Positions 31,809-44,700 of a stretch of 64,000 nt of DNA are shown here, piece by piece; position 1 is the first letter of the stretch, and each line of letters opens with the position of its first letter. This DNA comes from Torymus aiolomorphi (lineage: Eukaryota; Arthropoda; Insecta; Hymenoptera; Torymidae), in contig CM070873.1 in assembly GCA_036365515.1 (NCBI GenBank), forward strand, positions 227,679,876 to 227,743,875, in the 5' to 3' direction. The notes under the pieces are model-generated. The model had not been told where the DNA came from. It did no database searches and saw only the letters and a program-made list of their open reading frames with translations. Made by a program: the position numbers and the translations under genes.

Positions 31809-34583
31809 CCTGGTAGAAAATAACCCAACCAAAATGGCTTAACTGCAACGGTTGGCCAATTTTTTTTGGTCAACGAATAACAAAAATATTGACGAACGGT
31901 TGGCCAGTGGATGATGAACTATCGATAATTAAGGGGATGCCTTATACCGGCAGAGTTCTCTGCCGTACCGACCACAATGTTTTTAATTAAATATTAATCG
32001 TTATAAGCTTTTCGTTGAATTGTGAGAGTTGACGCACATAGATAAACTTATTTCAGATAAATCTGTTGGAAAATAAAGACGAAATTTGAGAACTCGCAAC
32101 GTCGCATAATATCATATTAACCCCAACATACGACATCTTGCGAGTTCTCAAATTTCGTCTTCATTTTCCAATAGATTTATCTGAAATTTGACCGGGAAAT
32201 AGATAATAAGTTTGTCTATGTGCGTCAACTCTCAGAATTCAAGGAAAAGCTTATAACGATTAATCTTTAATTAAAAACATTGTGGTCGGTAAGGCAGAGA
32301 TCTCTGCCGGTATAAGGCATTCCCTTAAAAGCATCGAATGCGTGGACTAGGTCTTTGGGGTGGCCGATGATGGACTCTAGGTGGTGCGATTCGTAGTTTT
32401 ATGCGTTAAGATCTCAGGGTGAATCTAATACGTGGCCCAGGTGTTCGGGGTAGCCGATGACGATGTCTAGGTGGTGCCCTCCGCAGTTTTTTGCATCTAG
32501 CTGTCAGAATGCATTCCATGTGTGGTCTAAGTGGTCTGGGTAGCCGATGACGGAGTCTAGGTGGTGCGCACCGTAGGTTTGTGGCTCTAGGTATTGGAAT
32601 TTATCGAATGCGTCATCTGGGTGTTTCGGGTGACCAATTACGGAGTCTAGGTGGTGCGCACCGTAGGTTTTTGGCTGTAGGTGTTGGATCTCATCGAATG
32701 CGTCGTCTAGGTGTCCGGGGTAGCCGATGACGCTGTCTAGGTGGTGCGCTCAGTAGTTTTTTGCATCTAGGTGTTGGAACACATCGAATGCGTGGTCTAG
32801 GTCTTTGGGGTAGCCGATTACGCAGTCTAGGTGGTGCAGCACCGTAGGTTCTTCGCTGTAGGTGTTGGATCTTATCGAATACGTGGCCCAGGTGTTCGGG
32901 GTAGCCGAAAACGATGTCTACGTGGTGCGCTCCGTAGGTTTTTGCATCTAGGTATTGGAACACATCGAATGCGTAGTCTAGGTCGTTGGGGTAGCCGATT
33001 ACGGAGTCTAGGTGATGCACACCATAGGTTCTTGGCTGTAGGTGGTGGATCTTATCGAATACGTGGCCCAAGTGTTTGGGGTAGCCGAAAACGATGTCTA
33101 GGTTGTGCGCTCCGTAGTTTTTTGCATCTAGGTGTTGAAACACATCGAATGAGTGGTCTACGTTTTTGGGAGAGCTGATCATGATATTTAGGTAGTGCGC
33201 TCCATAGTTTTTTGGCTCCAGGTGTTGGAATGCATCGAAAACGTGGTGGACGAGGAAAACTACGGAGCGCATTACCTAGACACCGCCATCAGCTACCCCG
33301 ACCATCTAGACCACGCATGGAATGCATTCCGACACGCAGACGCAAAATACTACGCAGCGCACCACCTAGACATCGTCATTAGCTACCCCGAACACCTGGA
33401 CCACGTATTCGATGAGATCCAATATCTACAGCCAAGAACCTACGGTGCGCACCAGCGCACCACCTAGACTCCGTAATCGGCTACCCCAAAGACTTAGACG
33501 ACATATTCGATGTGTTCAAACACCTAGATGCAAAAAACTACGGGCGCACCATCTAGACATCGTCATCGTCTATCCCGAACACCTAGACGACGCTTGGAAT
33601 AAATGCCGACACCTAGATGCAAAAAACTACGGAGCGCACCACCTAGACTCCGTAATCGGTCACCTTGAACACCTAGACGACGCATTCGATGAGATCCAAC
33701 ACCTACAGCCAAAAACCTACGGTGCGCACCACCTAAACTCCGTAATCGGCTACCCCGAACACAACACCTGGACAACGTATTCGATGAGATCCAACACCTA
33801 CAGCCAAGAACCTACGGTGCGTACCACCTAGACTCCGTAATCGGCTACCCCGAACACCTGGACAACGTATTCGATGAGATTCAACACCTACAGCCAAGAA
33901 CCTACGGTGCGCACCACGTAGACTCCGTAATCGGCTACCCCAAAGACCTAGACCACGCATTCGATGTGTTCCAACACCTAGATGCAAAAAACTACGGAGC
34001 GCACCATCTAGACATCGTCATCGGCTACCCCGAACACCTAGACGTCGCATGGAATGAATTCCGACACCTAGATACAAAAACCTACGGAGCGCACCACTTA
34101 AACTCCGTAATCGGTCACCCTGAACATCTAGACGACGCATTCGATGAGATCCAACACCTACAGCCAAAAACCTACGGTGCGCACCAACTAGACTCCGTAA
34201 TCGGCTACCTCGATCACCTAGACTACACATGGGATGCAATCCGACACCTAGATGCAAAAAACTACGGATCGCACTACGTAGACTCCGTAATCGGTCACCC
34301 TGAACACCTAGACGACGCATTCGATGAGTTCTAACACCTAGAGCCACAAACCTACGGGACGCACCACCTAGACTCCATCATCGGCCACCATTTACGAAGC
34401 TAATGAGCGATTTATTTGTATCAAGAAATCACTTTTCTTATTATAGCATTCATTGGCCAACCACAAGCTTATTCCGTGACGAAATAAGCGGTAATTATTA
34501 CCAACCTTTGGTTAAACGGTTGGCTAAACCTTTGCGATTTGGTGAACGGATGGCGAACGGTTGGTTATCATATCTGCCAAGGA
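31809..34583. mobile_element. Foldback-type element, copy 2, with 90-bp repeat arms
   Basis: Begins CCCTGGTAGAAAATAACC as in copy 1 and ends with the same subterminal block (GGTTGGCTAAACC, GGCGAACGGTTGGTTATC), the right terminus being more diverged. The left arm (about 32330-33180) and right arm (about 33220-34385) are built of 90-bp units in opposite orientation. The right arm has more units than in copy 1, and a partial duplication near 33440-33465. Open frames of 193, 139 and 122 codons follow the repeat and are interrupted by frameshifts. A 392-bp TTAA MITE sits between the left end and the left arm. No transposase. Confidence 0.8.
31933..32324. mobile_element. MITE B, palindromic, TTAA-flanked, inside foldback 2
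   Basis: TTAA at 31929-31932 and 32325-32328 flank a 392-bp palindrome with ends GGGGATGCCTTATACCGGCA and, in reverse complement, GGGAATGCCTTATACCGGCA. Foldback copy 1 has the uninterrupted sequence ATCGATAATTAAAAGCATCG at 2673-2692 with a single TTAA, so insertion site, duplication and precise ends are all visible. Inner arms include GAACTCGCAA and AATTTCGTCTT. Noncoding. Confidence 0.95.
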
Positions 34584-34982
34584 TGTGTTACTAAATTATA
34601 AAAAAGTAATCATTAAGATTTAAAAAGTGTTCTATATTATTTTATTTTTTTAAAGATTTTTTTAATGTACTGGATTTAAGTCAAAATATATCAATTCAAT
34701 TTTTTAGCAAATATAATTGTAAAAATAATTTTTTTTTTTAATTTGAAAAATGTAATTAAAAAAAAAATTTTTTTTTTTTATAATTTGAAAAATGTAATTA
34801 AAAAAAAAATTTATTTTTTTTTATTGGGTTTTGGGGCATGAGCGAACACTTTTTCCTAAAATTTTTGTTTAGATGTGATAAAAAAATAAAATTCATGGGA
34901 TGATAACGTATAGGGATCTCAGAATTTACTACGAAATTGTTTAATTAAGATGATGACAGAGCAGGAATAAAAAACCATTTTC
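34584..34982. other. AT-rich DNA with poly-T/A runs, no gene
   Basis: Contains a duplicated AATTTGAAAAATGTAATTAA word (about 34741 and 34783) with long A and T runs. Nothing else is recognised. Confidence 0.6.
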
Positions 34983-34986
34983 TTAA

Positions 34987-35169
34987 GGGGATGTGAGTAC
35001 CGACGTTATTTTTCAAACGAGCATAACTCATGCAAATATCAATAGAATTATCCAGAAAAAAATCTGCATATAGTGTTTGCGTGTACGGAGCGCTTGACAG
35101 CCGTCTTTTTCCAAATAAATATTTGAATGTTGATTTAAAAAACTATTGAAATTAGGGCTGCACATCTCC
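34987..35169. mobile_element. MITE C, TTAA-flanked
   Basis: TTAA at 34983-34986 and 35170-35173 flank 183 bp with ends GGGGATGTG and, in reverse complement, GGAGATGTG. The body belongs to the TACGGAGCGCTTGAC repeat family seen at 1540-2190 and 50980-51400, which suggests that those clusters are decayed copies of this MITE. Confidence 0.8.
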
Positions 35170-35329
35170 TTAAAGAAAGAAAATATTTACAGAATGAAAA
35201 TTTGAAAAATCTAAACTTTCTTTTAGATAGCACTTTAGAATAAAGCTAATATTTCATTTCAATAAAAAATATAGACGTTTTCATACCAAAGATTTCTACT
35301 TTACCGGCACTAAATATTTTAAGTAAATC

Positions 35330-35600
35330 GAATTTAATTAATTAACGTCTTATCATAATTTTATTAATATTGAATAAATGCGGATAATGCAGCTTAAGTA
35401 GATGGAAATGTCCAAATTCTTTCATGCGAGCGATAGCGTGCATGCGTAGTAACCCAAGGGTCGTGGGTTCGATTCTCGGTCAGGGCGAAAATTTTATGTA
35501 AGCTTTTTTCTGCAATAATTAAAATGCGATTAATTTATAAACAATTTCTAATGATATGCAAAAATTTATACGAATACACTTTACAGATCTTAAAAATAAT
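35330..35600 (+). mobile_element. tRNA-derived SINE, copy 2 (box A lost)
   Basis: Homologous to the minus-strand SINE at 1170-1460. Box B, GGTTCGATTCT, is at 35466-35476. About 11 bases covering box A are missing after GCGATAGCG, so the pol III promoter is probably dead. The 3' body (AAAATTTTATGTAAG, AATGCGATTAATT) matches copy 1. Confidence 0.7.
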
Positions 35601-35790
35601 TTCTCTAAACTTTTATAGAAAGCGCCCATAAAAAATTCTTTATGATTTCATTATCAATTTTTTTTGCGCAAGTACAAAATCAAATTTTAAAATTGAGAAT
35701 TCTTTATGAATGCTGTAGAGGCGGACATTCGTTAAAAACCTTCTATTAAAAAAGTTTGAGTTAACTTGTTAAAAAAAATATTTTCTAGAT

Positions 35791-38700
35791 TTACAAGGAA
35801 CACATCGTGTCAAATTGGCACTCTTGCTCGGTGTCAGGAAATTTGTCTTTCATTATTGACAATGGACATGGTGCATTATCTGGACATCCTGATATATACA
35901 CTGGGCGTTCCTGATGTAACACAAGAATACTTGGTCCACCTTTTTCACAGCTGAAAAGCATTTATTATAAAAATTAATAAATTATTATTAGTAGGCAGTA
36001 CTTAAAATATCATAAATCGATTGAATAGGCACTTACTCATAATAAATAAACGCAAGATTGCTAGCAAACGCGTCAATAAGACTCACTTTCCATTTTCTAT
36101 CTTTATGAATCAAATATGATTTATGAGTTAGAGGTTGTTCATCCTTTGCAATACCCAGTATAGATAACATCTTTAGAATTGATCCTGAATGTGTAAAATA
36201 TGTCGTCACTAGTGGTTTTGCAGAAGATCTAAAAATAAAGTAATACATTATAGTTAGTTTTTGTTGTTAAATTGATATTTCGCGCTATATGTATAGTATT
36301 AGTTTTATTACTATTGAGTATGTAATATTTAAATGTGGCGCCTTAGAGGAAAGCTAACTACAATAGTTACTTTACTATATTATGTAACAAACTGGCTAGC
36401 TGTAGTTTGGCTTCCTTCTATCACTCTCTGTTCCGTTCCTGCCGTGATGGGGTGCACACCCCATAAAAAAAAATAAAATAAAGTACTACTTTATACTTAA
36501 ATCTATTTGGAGACTTGGCAGCCACTGCCCTTTATTATCCACTCAAAACGTCAGGTTATGGGCCCAGATTAACAACCGCCAGAAGTTTATACATCCGGAA
36601 AGTTGCGCTTGTATTCTCCAGTAGCCGCCTACAGTACTTTTGCTTGTCAGCACCACAAGCACCGACGCCATCATGACGAGCCGATTACCGGGCAGCTTTC
36701 TACCGATAGATCGACTGAAAGGCCACGACAATTACCGCGCGTGGGCCACAGGAGTGAAAGCTTATCTACAATTAGAAGAGCTGTGGACTACTATCCAAGC
36801 GCCCGCCGCAGGTGACTTGTGCACAGACGAGAAGAAATGCATGCAAGCTCTGGCCAAAATTATGTTAGCCCTTGATCCAGCCATCTACCCCGACATCACC
36901 GACGCGCCGTCTCCTAAGGTCGCCTGGGAAAACCTACAAAACGCGTATGATGATAGCCGGCTAATGCGGAAAGTTAACTTGCTCCGAATCATTTCTACTA
37001 CGAAGTTGACAGAGTGTGCATCGGTAGAAGAATATGTGAATCGCATAATTAGTGCTCAACAACAACTCAGCGGAGCAGGTATGAAACTCCCGGAAGAGTT
37101 GGTTGGAGCACTCTTGCTCGCAGGGTTGCCGGATCAGTATCAACCCATGATTATGACGATGGAATCGTCCAGCAGCGCCATCACAGCAGACCTGGTCAAA
37201 ACTAAGCTGCTGCAGGAAGTGAAAGCGTATGATGGCGCCGACTCTAACAAAGGTGAGGTTAGAAGTTTTTACGCGCATCCTAATCGCTCATCGAAACGCT
37301 CCGGAAAACATTTCAATAAACGCCCTCCATTCGGACCGAAAGTGCGCTGCTATAACTGTAATGGGACTGGACATTGCGCACAAAACTGCTCGCTCCCCAG
37401 AAGAAAATCACGCGCTTGCACAGCTACACAAGACAGTCAATCCGAGAGTCCGTTGCATGTCAGTGAATATACTGCGCTTGACAGTAAAGTGAGTGACTCC
37501 GAATGGATTATCGATTCAGGCGCATCTAAACACATATGACACCGAACGCAGACTTGATCGTGAACCACAGACGTTCAAACGTTGGCAGAGTAGTGATAGC
37601 AAATAAGGCAAAAGCCCCAGTCTCAGCTACAGGCGATGTATTTGTAAACAATGAAGAAATACAGACAATTAATCTAGACATGTGCCAGACATTGCTTTCA
37701 ACCTTATGTCTATCAGTGCCATGACTAAACGTGGCCATAAAGTGTTTTTTGATGGACACGAGTGTAAAGTTTTAGATAATGACTTTAATGAGATAATGCA
37801 AGGCCAACTGTTCAAGAGTGATGTATATCGTATACACTTCACGCATCTTAGCAACTGTAGTCGCGAACATGAGATAACAGCTTGCTCTGCCCAAGCCAGT
37901 ACCAGTTTGGAGATTTGGCACCGCAGAATGGGTCACCTCAACGTCGCTTATCTGAAGAAGCTCCGTGACTCCGCTACTAAAGGTATCATCTTCTCCAAAA
38001 GTGATCAGCTCAGTGACTGCGAGACGTGTGCAGCGGGCAAGCTCTATAAGCAACCGTTCAAGCCAAGCACCAAGCGAGCTTCAGCACAAAACTCGCACTA
38101 GTGCACAGCGACTTGTGCCAGATGGATGAGATCTCACAAGGCGGAGCAAAGTATTTTATGACCCTATTAGACGACTGCAGCAGAAGAATTTTCCTATATT
38201 TGCTGAAGACGAAGAATGAAGTTGCTAAGTGTATTACACACTTCATAAAAGAAATGGACAGGCAATATGGACTCCAGATCAAGATTCTACGTATCGAGAA
38301 TGGCAATGAGTATGTGAACCAGGAGTTTAAGAAGATCTTGAAGCAGTCCAGTATCAAACACCAAACCAGTATAGCATACAACCCTCAGCAAAATGGTCGA
38401 GCAGAGAGAATCAACCGTACTCTCCTCGACAAAGTTAGGTGTATACTGATAGAATCTGGCTTCAAGAAAAAATTCTGGGGAGAGGCAATTATGACTGCCG
38501 CTTACATATGCAACAGATCCCCAAAGCTAAGTATTAATTCCAAAACTCCTGAAGAGATGTGGACTGGTACTCCACCAGATCTATCTCACATGAGGATTTT
38601 TGGGTGTAAAGCTTATGTCTATATACCTAATCTCAAACGCAGCAAAATGGATCCGAGGACCACCCAGTGCATTATGTTGGGTTACTGCATCGATCAAAAA

Positions 38701-41700
38701 GGCTACAGACTTTGGGACCAGAGCAGGCAATAAGTGATCACTGCTTGAGATGTTGTTTTCCCCGAGAACCCGCTTTTTACAACATCTGACGTAGTGTTCT
38801 TGCCATTAAAGGATCCTCTAGGGCCCCACGATGGGACTCTCAGCACAAATCAGCCTGCACCTACTCAACATGGTGGCCTCGACCAAACAAACTCGACTGA
38901 GACACCAACCCATAACACTGAAAACAAGATTACTGATCAACCCAAACAAACAGACCAGATCCCTTACCAAGATGCCCAAGATATTCACTCACAGCTAGAT
39001 ACCTCAGATTTGAGCTCTGATGGTGAGCAACAGCAGCACGTCCAACTACGTAGATCTCAACGTCCCAAGAAGAAAAACAAAAGTATGATGATCATGTTCT
39101 GTACCAGGTAACCTCAACCGTCAATGAGCCCCAAACCTATGAAGAGGCAATGGAAGGGTCGGAGAAGGACCAGTGGTGGAACGCCATGAAGCTCGAGTAC
39201 TCATCCATTGTACAAAACAATACCTGGACACTCCAACGTCCACCACCTCAGCACAATGTCATCCGATGCAAGTGGGTATTCAAACGAAAAATGTCAGTAG
39301 ATAGCAGTCTCGATACAAGGCTAGGCTTGTTGCAAAGGGCTTTGGCCAAATAAAAGGGATTGACTAAGACGAGCCTTATTCGCCAGTAGTAAGGTTCACA
39401 ACCCTTCGAATACTTTTTGCTTTTGCAGCTCAAGCCAATCTAGACATCTACCACCTCGACGTAGAAACAGCCTTCCTGCATGGTAATCTAGAAGAAGTCG
39501 TCTACTTGCAGCAACCTCCAGGGTTTGTACAAGAAGGCCAAGAAGATTTTGCATGCCTATTGCACAAAGTCCTCTATGGTCTCAAACAAGGGAGCAGGGC
39601 CTGGAACAAAACTGTCGACGAGATGCTAAAGGCGATGCAGGTGGTACAGTCTGACCTAGATTCCTGCGTCTATTACTTCATGAACCAACGCAAAATGATC
39701 ATAGCTGCTTTATTTGTCGATGACTTCTTAGTATTTACTAATAGTATCAATTTTTACTGCACCTCAAGATTGGTCTTTCAAAGCACATTCCAATCAAGAA
39801 TCTAGGCATGGCACAAAAGTGCCTTGGAATTAATGTGACGATTAACAAGAGCTAAGACACTATTGACTTGAATCAAACGGACTACATTGACTCCATCCTA
39901 CAACGCTTCAACATGAGTGAATGTAAAGGTACATCTACACCCATGGACCCTGGATCTGTACTAAATGCCAGCACATCCCCAATAAAATCTGAAGAGATGG
40001 AAAGGCTGCGAAAAATTCCATATCAGAATGCAGCGGGGGCCTTATTATATTTAGTACAAGCTACAAGGCCCGATCTGGCATATGCAGTCAGCTCCGTAAG
40101 CAGGTACAACAACGCCTACGATGAATCACACTGAGTTGCAGTCAAGAGGATCATGCGTTATCTACACAGCACCAGGGATTACAGTTTGAAGTACATCACA
40201 GGCAACCACACGCAGGCTTTTGGTTACTGTGATGCGAGCTGGGCTGCTGATTATCAAGATGGTAAGGCAATCACTGGGTATGTTTTTTTGCTTCAAAGAG
40301 GCCCAATTAGTTGGAACAGCCGCAAGTAAAGTACCGTAGCCTTGTCCAGCTCTCAAGCCGAGTATATGGCACTCTCATCAGCCACCCAGGAAGCAATCTG
40401 GCTCAGAGCCTTCATGGTTGAACTTAGAATACTTAACTCAGGGCCAATTTTACTCCACTGCGATAACAAGGGAGCCATCGACCTCGGAAAGAATGCTCGA
40501 TACAGCAGCAGAACCAAACACATCAATGCCAGACACCGCTTCATAAAACAGAGTATTGAAGATAAATTGATTGAAGTCAAGTTTCTACCATCGAACGTCA
40601 TGCTGGCTGATGCACTTACCAAGGCCACTACTAAGAAAAAATTAGAAGATTTCACAAGTATCATAAGATTATTAAAATTAACAGTGTTACATAGTTGCGA
40701 TAATATTTAAAATGTAAAAGAGAAGAAAGGCTTTGTATGAAATGTAAATATCTAAATGTAAATTTATGTATAAGATGATATGTATGTATGATTATAATTA
40801 TGAACGTTGTAAATGCGAAATAATCAATTGAGGTGGCGTGTTGTTATTAAATTGATATTTCGCGCTATATGTATAGTATTAGTTTTGTTACTATTGAGTA
40901 TCTAATATTTAAATGTGTCGCCATAGAGGAAAGCTAACTACAATAGTTACTCTACTATGTTATGTAATAAACTGGCTAGCTATTGTTTGGCTTCTTTCTA
41001 TCGCTCTCTGTTCCGTTCCAGCCGTGATGGGGTGCACACCATCCCGGATACATTTACCAGTAATACTCGTCATGTATTTAAAGTGAATAAAGTACTACTT
41101 TATACTTAAATCTATTTGGAGACTTGGCAGCCATTGCCCTTTATTATCCATTCAAAACGTCAGTTTTGAAAAAAAATGATAAGTCTAAAAAAATTCGTTT
41201 TTATACAATTATAACGCGTTTACGAAATTTATCTCAATTGTATAAGATATTATTACTATAATAATTATAAAATTGTTCAGTCAAATGATAAATAATTTTA
41301 ATTGGACGCATTAAGAGATTATGTACTTGCAAATAAGCTAAACTTTTAAAATTTATTTAGTTTGATAATATTTTTATCATTTACGTCAAATTTTACGCGA
41401 GATCTTCGAGAATTTAGTTTCAATTTCCCATCGCGATAATTTATAAATACAGAGTAAATTAAATTTATAAAAAATTCGATATTTTAACCAGCAATTGACT
41501 TTAATATTCTCTTAAATAGTATATTACGATACTAGTGCCTTAAATGGCCCATTATTGCACGACGTGAAATTAGCGCCCAAGCGCAGCGAGGGTGATAACT
41601 CACGTCGTGCAGTGGGTCACTGAAGGCACTAGTGTCGTACGATATTTTATAGCACGTTTACCTAAGTCCGTTGTCACGTCTATTCGTGCCTTAAGGGGGT

Positions 41701-44700
41701 TCATCCAACCAGGAACGTATCAAGAATCAATGTCACCTCGTACCGCGCGCACAGGCTTGCTCACATGGGGCCCCCCACTCTTGTAGTCAGAGCGCGTGTT
41801 TATACGGGACTGACACATACACATAGCTTCGTGCCGTCTGTGAGCGTGCACACAGAGCGGCGCTCGCTGTGTATTCCCCCACCGCTCCAGCGTCGTCTGC
41901 ACGCGCGGCCGTGCACCTAAAATTCCATACTTTCAACTACAATATCTTAAAAACGGTAAAGCTAGGATTTTTGAACTTGTAATATGATATTCTAATTATT
42001 GATCTTAATAACATATTAGTTTTTCAGACAAACGCTAAATGTATCTTTGAAGTTATAGACTGAATCGATCTTTCGCGCGTGTGCGTCCCATAAGACGCCA
42101 TGTTAAAATGCTCAAATTTGACAATTAATATCTCGATAACGGTGAAGCTAGGCTCTTTTTCGTGAGGATATCATATAGATAATGACGTCAGGTACATGTG
42201 AAAAAAGTTTCAAAGACTTCCTAAATAAACTGAAAATTGGATGAACCCCATTAAGCAGTCCATCTTTGTACCGTGAGGTTAGCGCACGAGCGTAGCGAGT
42301 GTGATAAACACGGTTCAATAATCGACTACCTAAGTCACAGATAGGCGTGACCTAAGTGCGGACTTAGGTCACACCGTGTTATAAACGTGTTGTATAATAT
42401 GCATAATCAACCGTTATAAAAAATAGAATAAGTAACTTAGCCTTTAAATAAACGAACATAGCTAAACTCATACTTTACGAACTTGTAATATGAATACGAT
42501 TTTGTAATTTTATAGTTTTCGTAGACTACTTACTGGAAAAATTCGAACATATCTCGGAGAGCAGGACATGCTTGATCATAATTAAGACTGTGTCCATAAC
42601 CGTCAACCCAATAGTATTCCAGATCTTCTATAAATTCCAGTGCCTATAACAATAAATGCGTTTTAGATATTTAATCACCATAGTAATTGTTACGTGAAGG
42701 CCACAATTTAAAAATGGCGCTCGCGTAACTTCGATCCTTTCCTTAGAAATTATCGTTTATCGGTCGTCACTCTCGGGGCATCTATCATCCCCGCCTCATT
42801 GGTACCTTACCTATACTACCACATCGGCCTTATACTCCCATAAATATAAGGCTATACGGGGATTAAATTCCGCTCTCCAGTCATTAATAATTTTATTCTT
42901 CCCTATATTTGACTATAAAGGCTTATAAAAAAAACCAGGTGTTGGATTAAAGAAAAACTCGAAGATAGAACAGTTTTATTTTGCTGTCGATAATGTTTTA
43001 TTAAATTTCCTGTTCTAATTCAATTTTTATAAGTAGAAGTAATCGCAAGTCGTAACTACATGTGTGTGTGTATACATACATGAGCATTTAATGATATTTA
43101 TTTCTGTAACGTATAATCGGACTTTAATTAAGAAAACCCGCGTCTGTTTGCTGAACGCTATTTGATTTGGCTGTAACGCGGAACGTGCGCGTTCGTAGGC
43201 TACGAGTCTACGCGCATGATTGGATGTTCCTATGGGGACGCGCGAACATTGTACACCGACCCTTATGCGTATCGTCGCCCCACGCGCGATCGCGATGTTA
43301 GACCACGGTCTCGCACGTATGTATACTCTCGCGCCTAGTGTGCTAGTATCACGTGGGTGCGAGACTAACCTCCCGGCCGAGTGTGTTGACAACTATTGAG
43401 GGAAGGAGCAGACAAGGCGAACAGACAGATGGCCAAGGATGATTGCAGTGTATCTTCGTTATCAGATACGTATACTTTTATCTACCTTTCCTTATTTGTT
43501 TTATTGAATCCGTGAAGCTTTGTGATTCTTTGTGGCCGTGTGGGTTCTCCTTTTTGCTACAGGCCCGCAGCGTTGTTTACAGCTTCCAGATGTGTATAAG
43601 CTTATTTGTTATCTCTCAATTGAGATATCTTTTAGATAGTGGGCCTTCTTCAATGTCCTAGTAATGTTGATACTGCAGCTTGATGGTAGTACTCCGGGGA
43701 GTTTGTGAATGGCCTTGACTTCCAAAATAAAGTTGCTGAGAGGAATTGTAGCTGAGTCACGTATACTACAATAGTGTTGTATCTGGCTTATGGAGAGATT
43801 TCTGATTTCTTTTATGAGTCACACATGAAGATCTAATAAGCTGGATATCAAAAGGAGGGCCTCTTGCCGTACAACAAACTTTGCTCTAGGTATGTATTTT
43901 AATGTCTCCCGTACTCCGATGATTTTATGTAGAGTCCTTATAAGTAAAAGCGAGGGAAAAATGCGCACATACATATACACCCACACATAAGCGCAGATAA
44001 ATATAGGATTAATTACTTCATTATTTTTCATGAACAATTGTAACTTTATATATTTTCCTTTCTTTTTATAGCATGGAAGGTAATATGGGTTCGTTGGGGG
44101 GTTAGTAAATTGTTTTCTGTTATTACTAAATATTATGCTACTGTTACTGTATATAATAAGTTATTAATGCACACATTCTTTTCCCTGCATGTAGAAACAT
44201 TAATTTATGCGCTTTTTAAACGACTAAACCTTATAAATATTTTAAATTGTAGGAAGTAAATTATAATTGGTTTTAACTATATTCTAACAGCAAGTTAAAA
44301 TTGAAGATTATATAAATTCCTTTACCTTTTAACGCTATGTCGTGCGTTTCCCCTACGATATCACACTCTAACTGTTATTATATGGACTATAACTTTTTAA
44401 AATTTTATATTTGGCTTCAGGGATTGTTGGAGAAAGGTATTCATGTATAACAATTGCATGTAACATTCGGATTTGGCATTTGGAATTATAGTTTTATATT
44501 TGGGTACTATTAATTAGACCTTAATAATGTGGTTAGTGGTATGTGTATATTCGGGTCGTTTATATCTCAAATCAATTATTCTTTATTGTTCCTAAATTTG
44601 CTTAGTGTCGGTTAAATGCGAGGGGTGATAACCAACCGTTATTAGGGATATGTGATTGAAAAAAAATATGATATCTAGATCTTTTGTACCAACACTCGCT

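Larger units (their letters stand above)
36257..41167 (+). mobile_element. Ty1/Copia LTR retrotransposon, inactive, in intron 6 of the MINPP gene
   Basis: Complete structure: 5-bp target duplication GTTTT (36257-36261 and 41163-41167), LTRs 36262-36553 and 40842-41162, primer site, gag-pol remains, and 3' LTR. It lies antisense to the host gene. The LTRs differ by several substitutions and a roughly 29-bp deletion in the 5' LTR (36465-36480), so the insertion is not recent. Coding parts are interrupted by many stops and frameshifts. Confidence 0.95.

Noticed and set aside
36543..40664. Minus-strand frames across the Copia element
   Set aside because: Shadows of gag-pol on the opposite strand; the plus-strand domains are unambiguous.
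43027..43392. 121-codon minus-strand frame in MINPP intron 5
   Set aside because: CpG-rich, Arg-rich low-complexity translation with no domain. It lies inside an intron and was not needed for the gene model.
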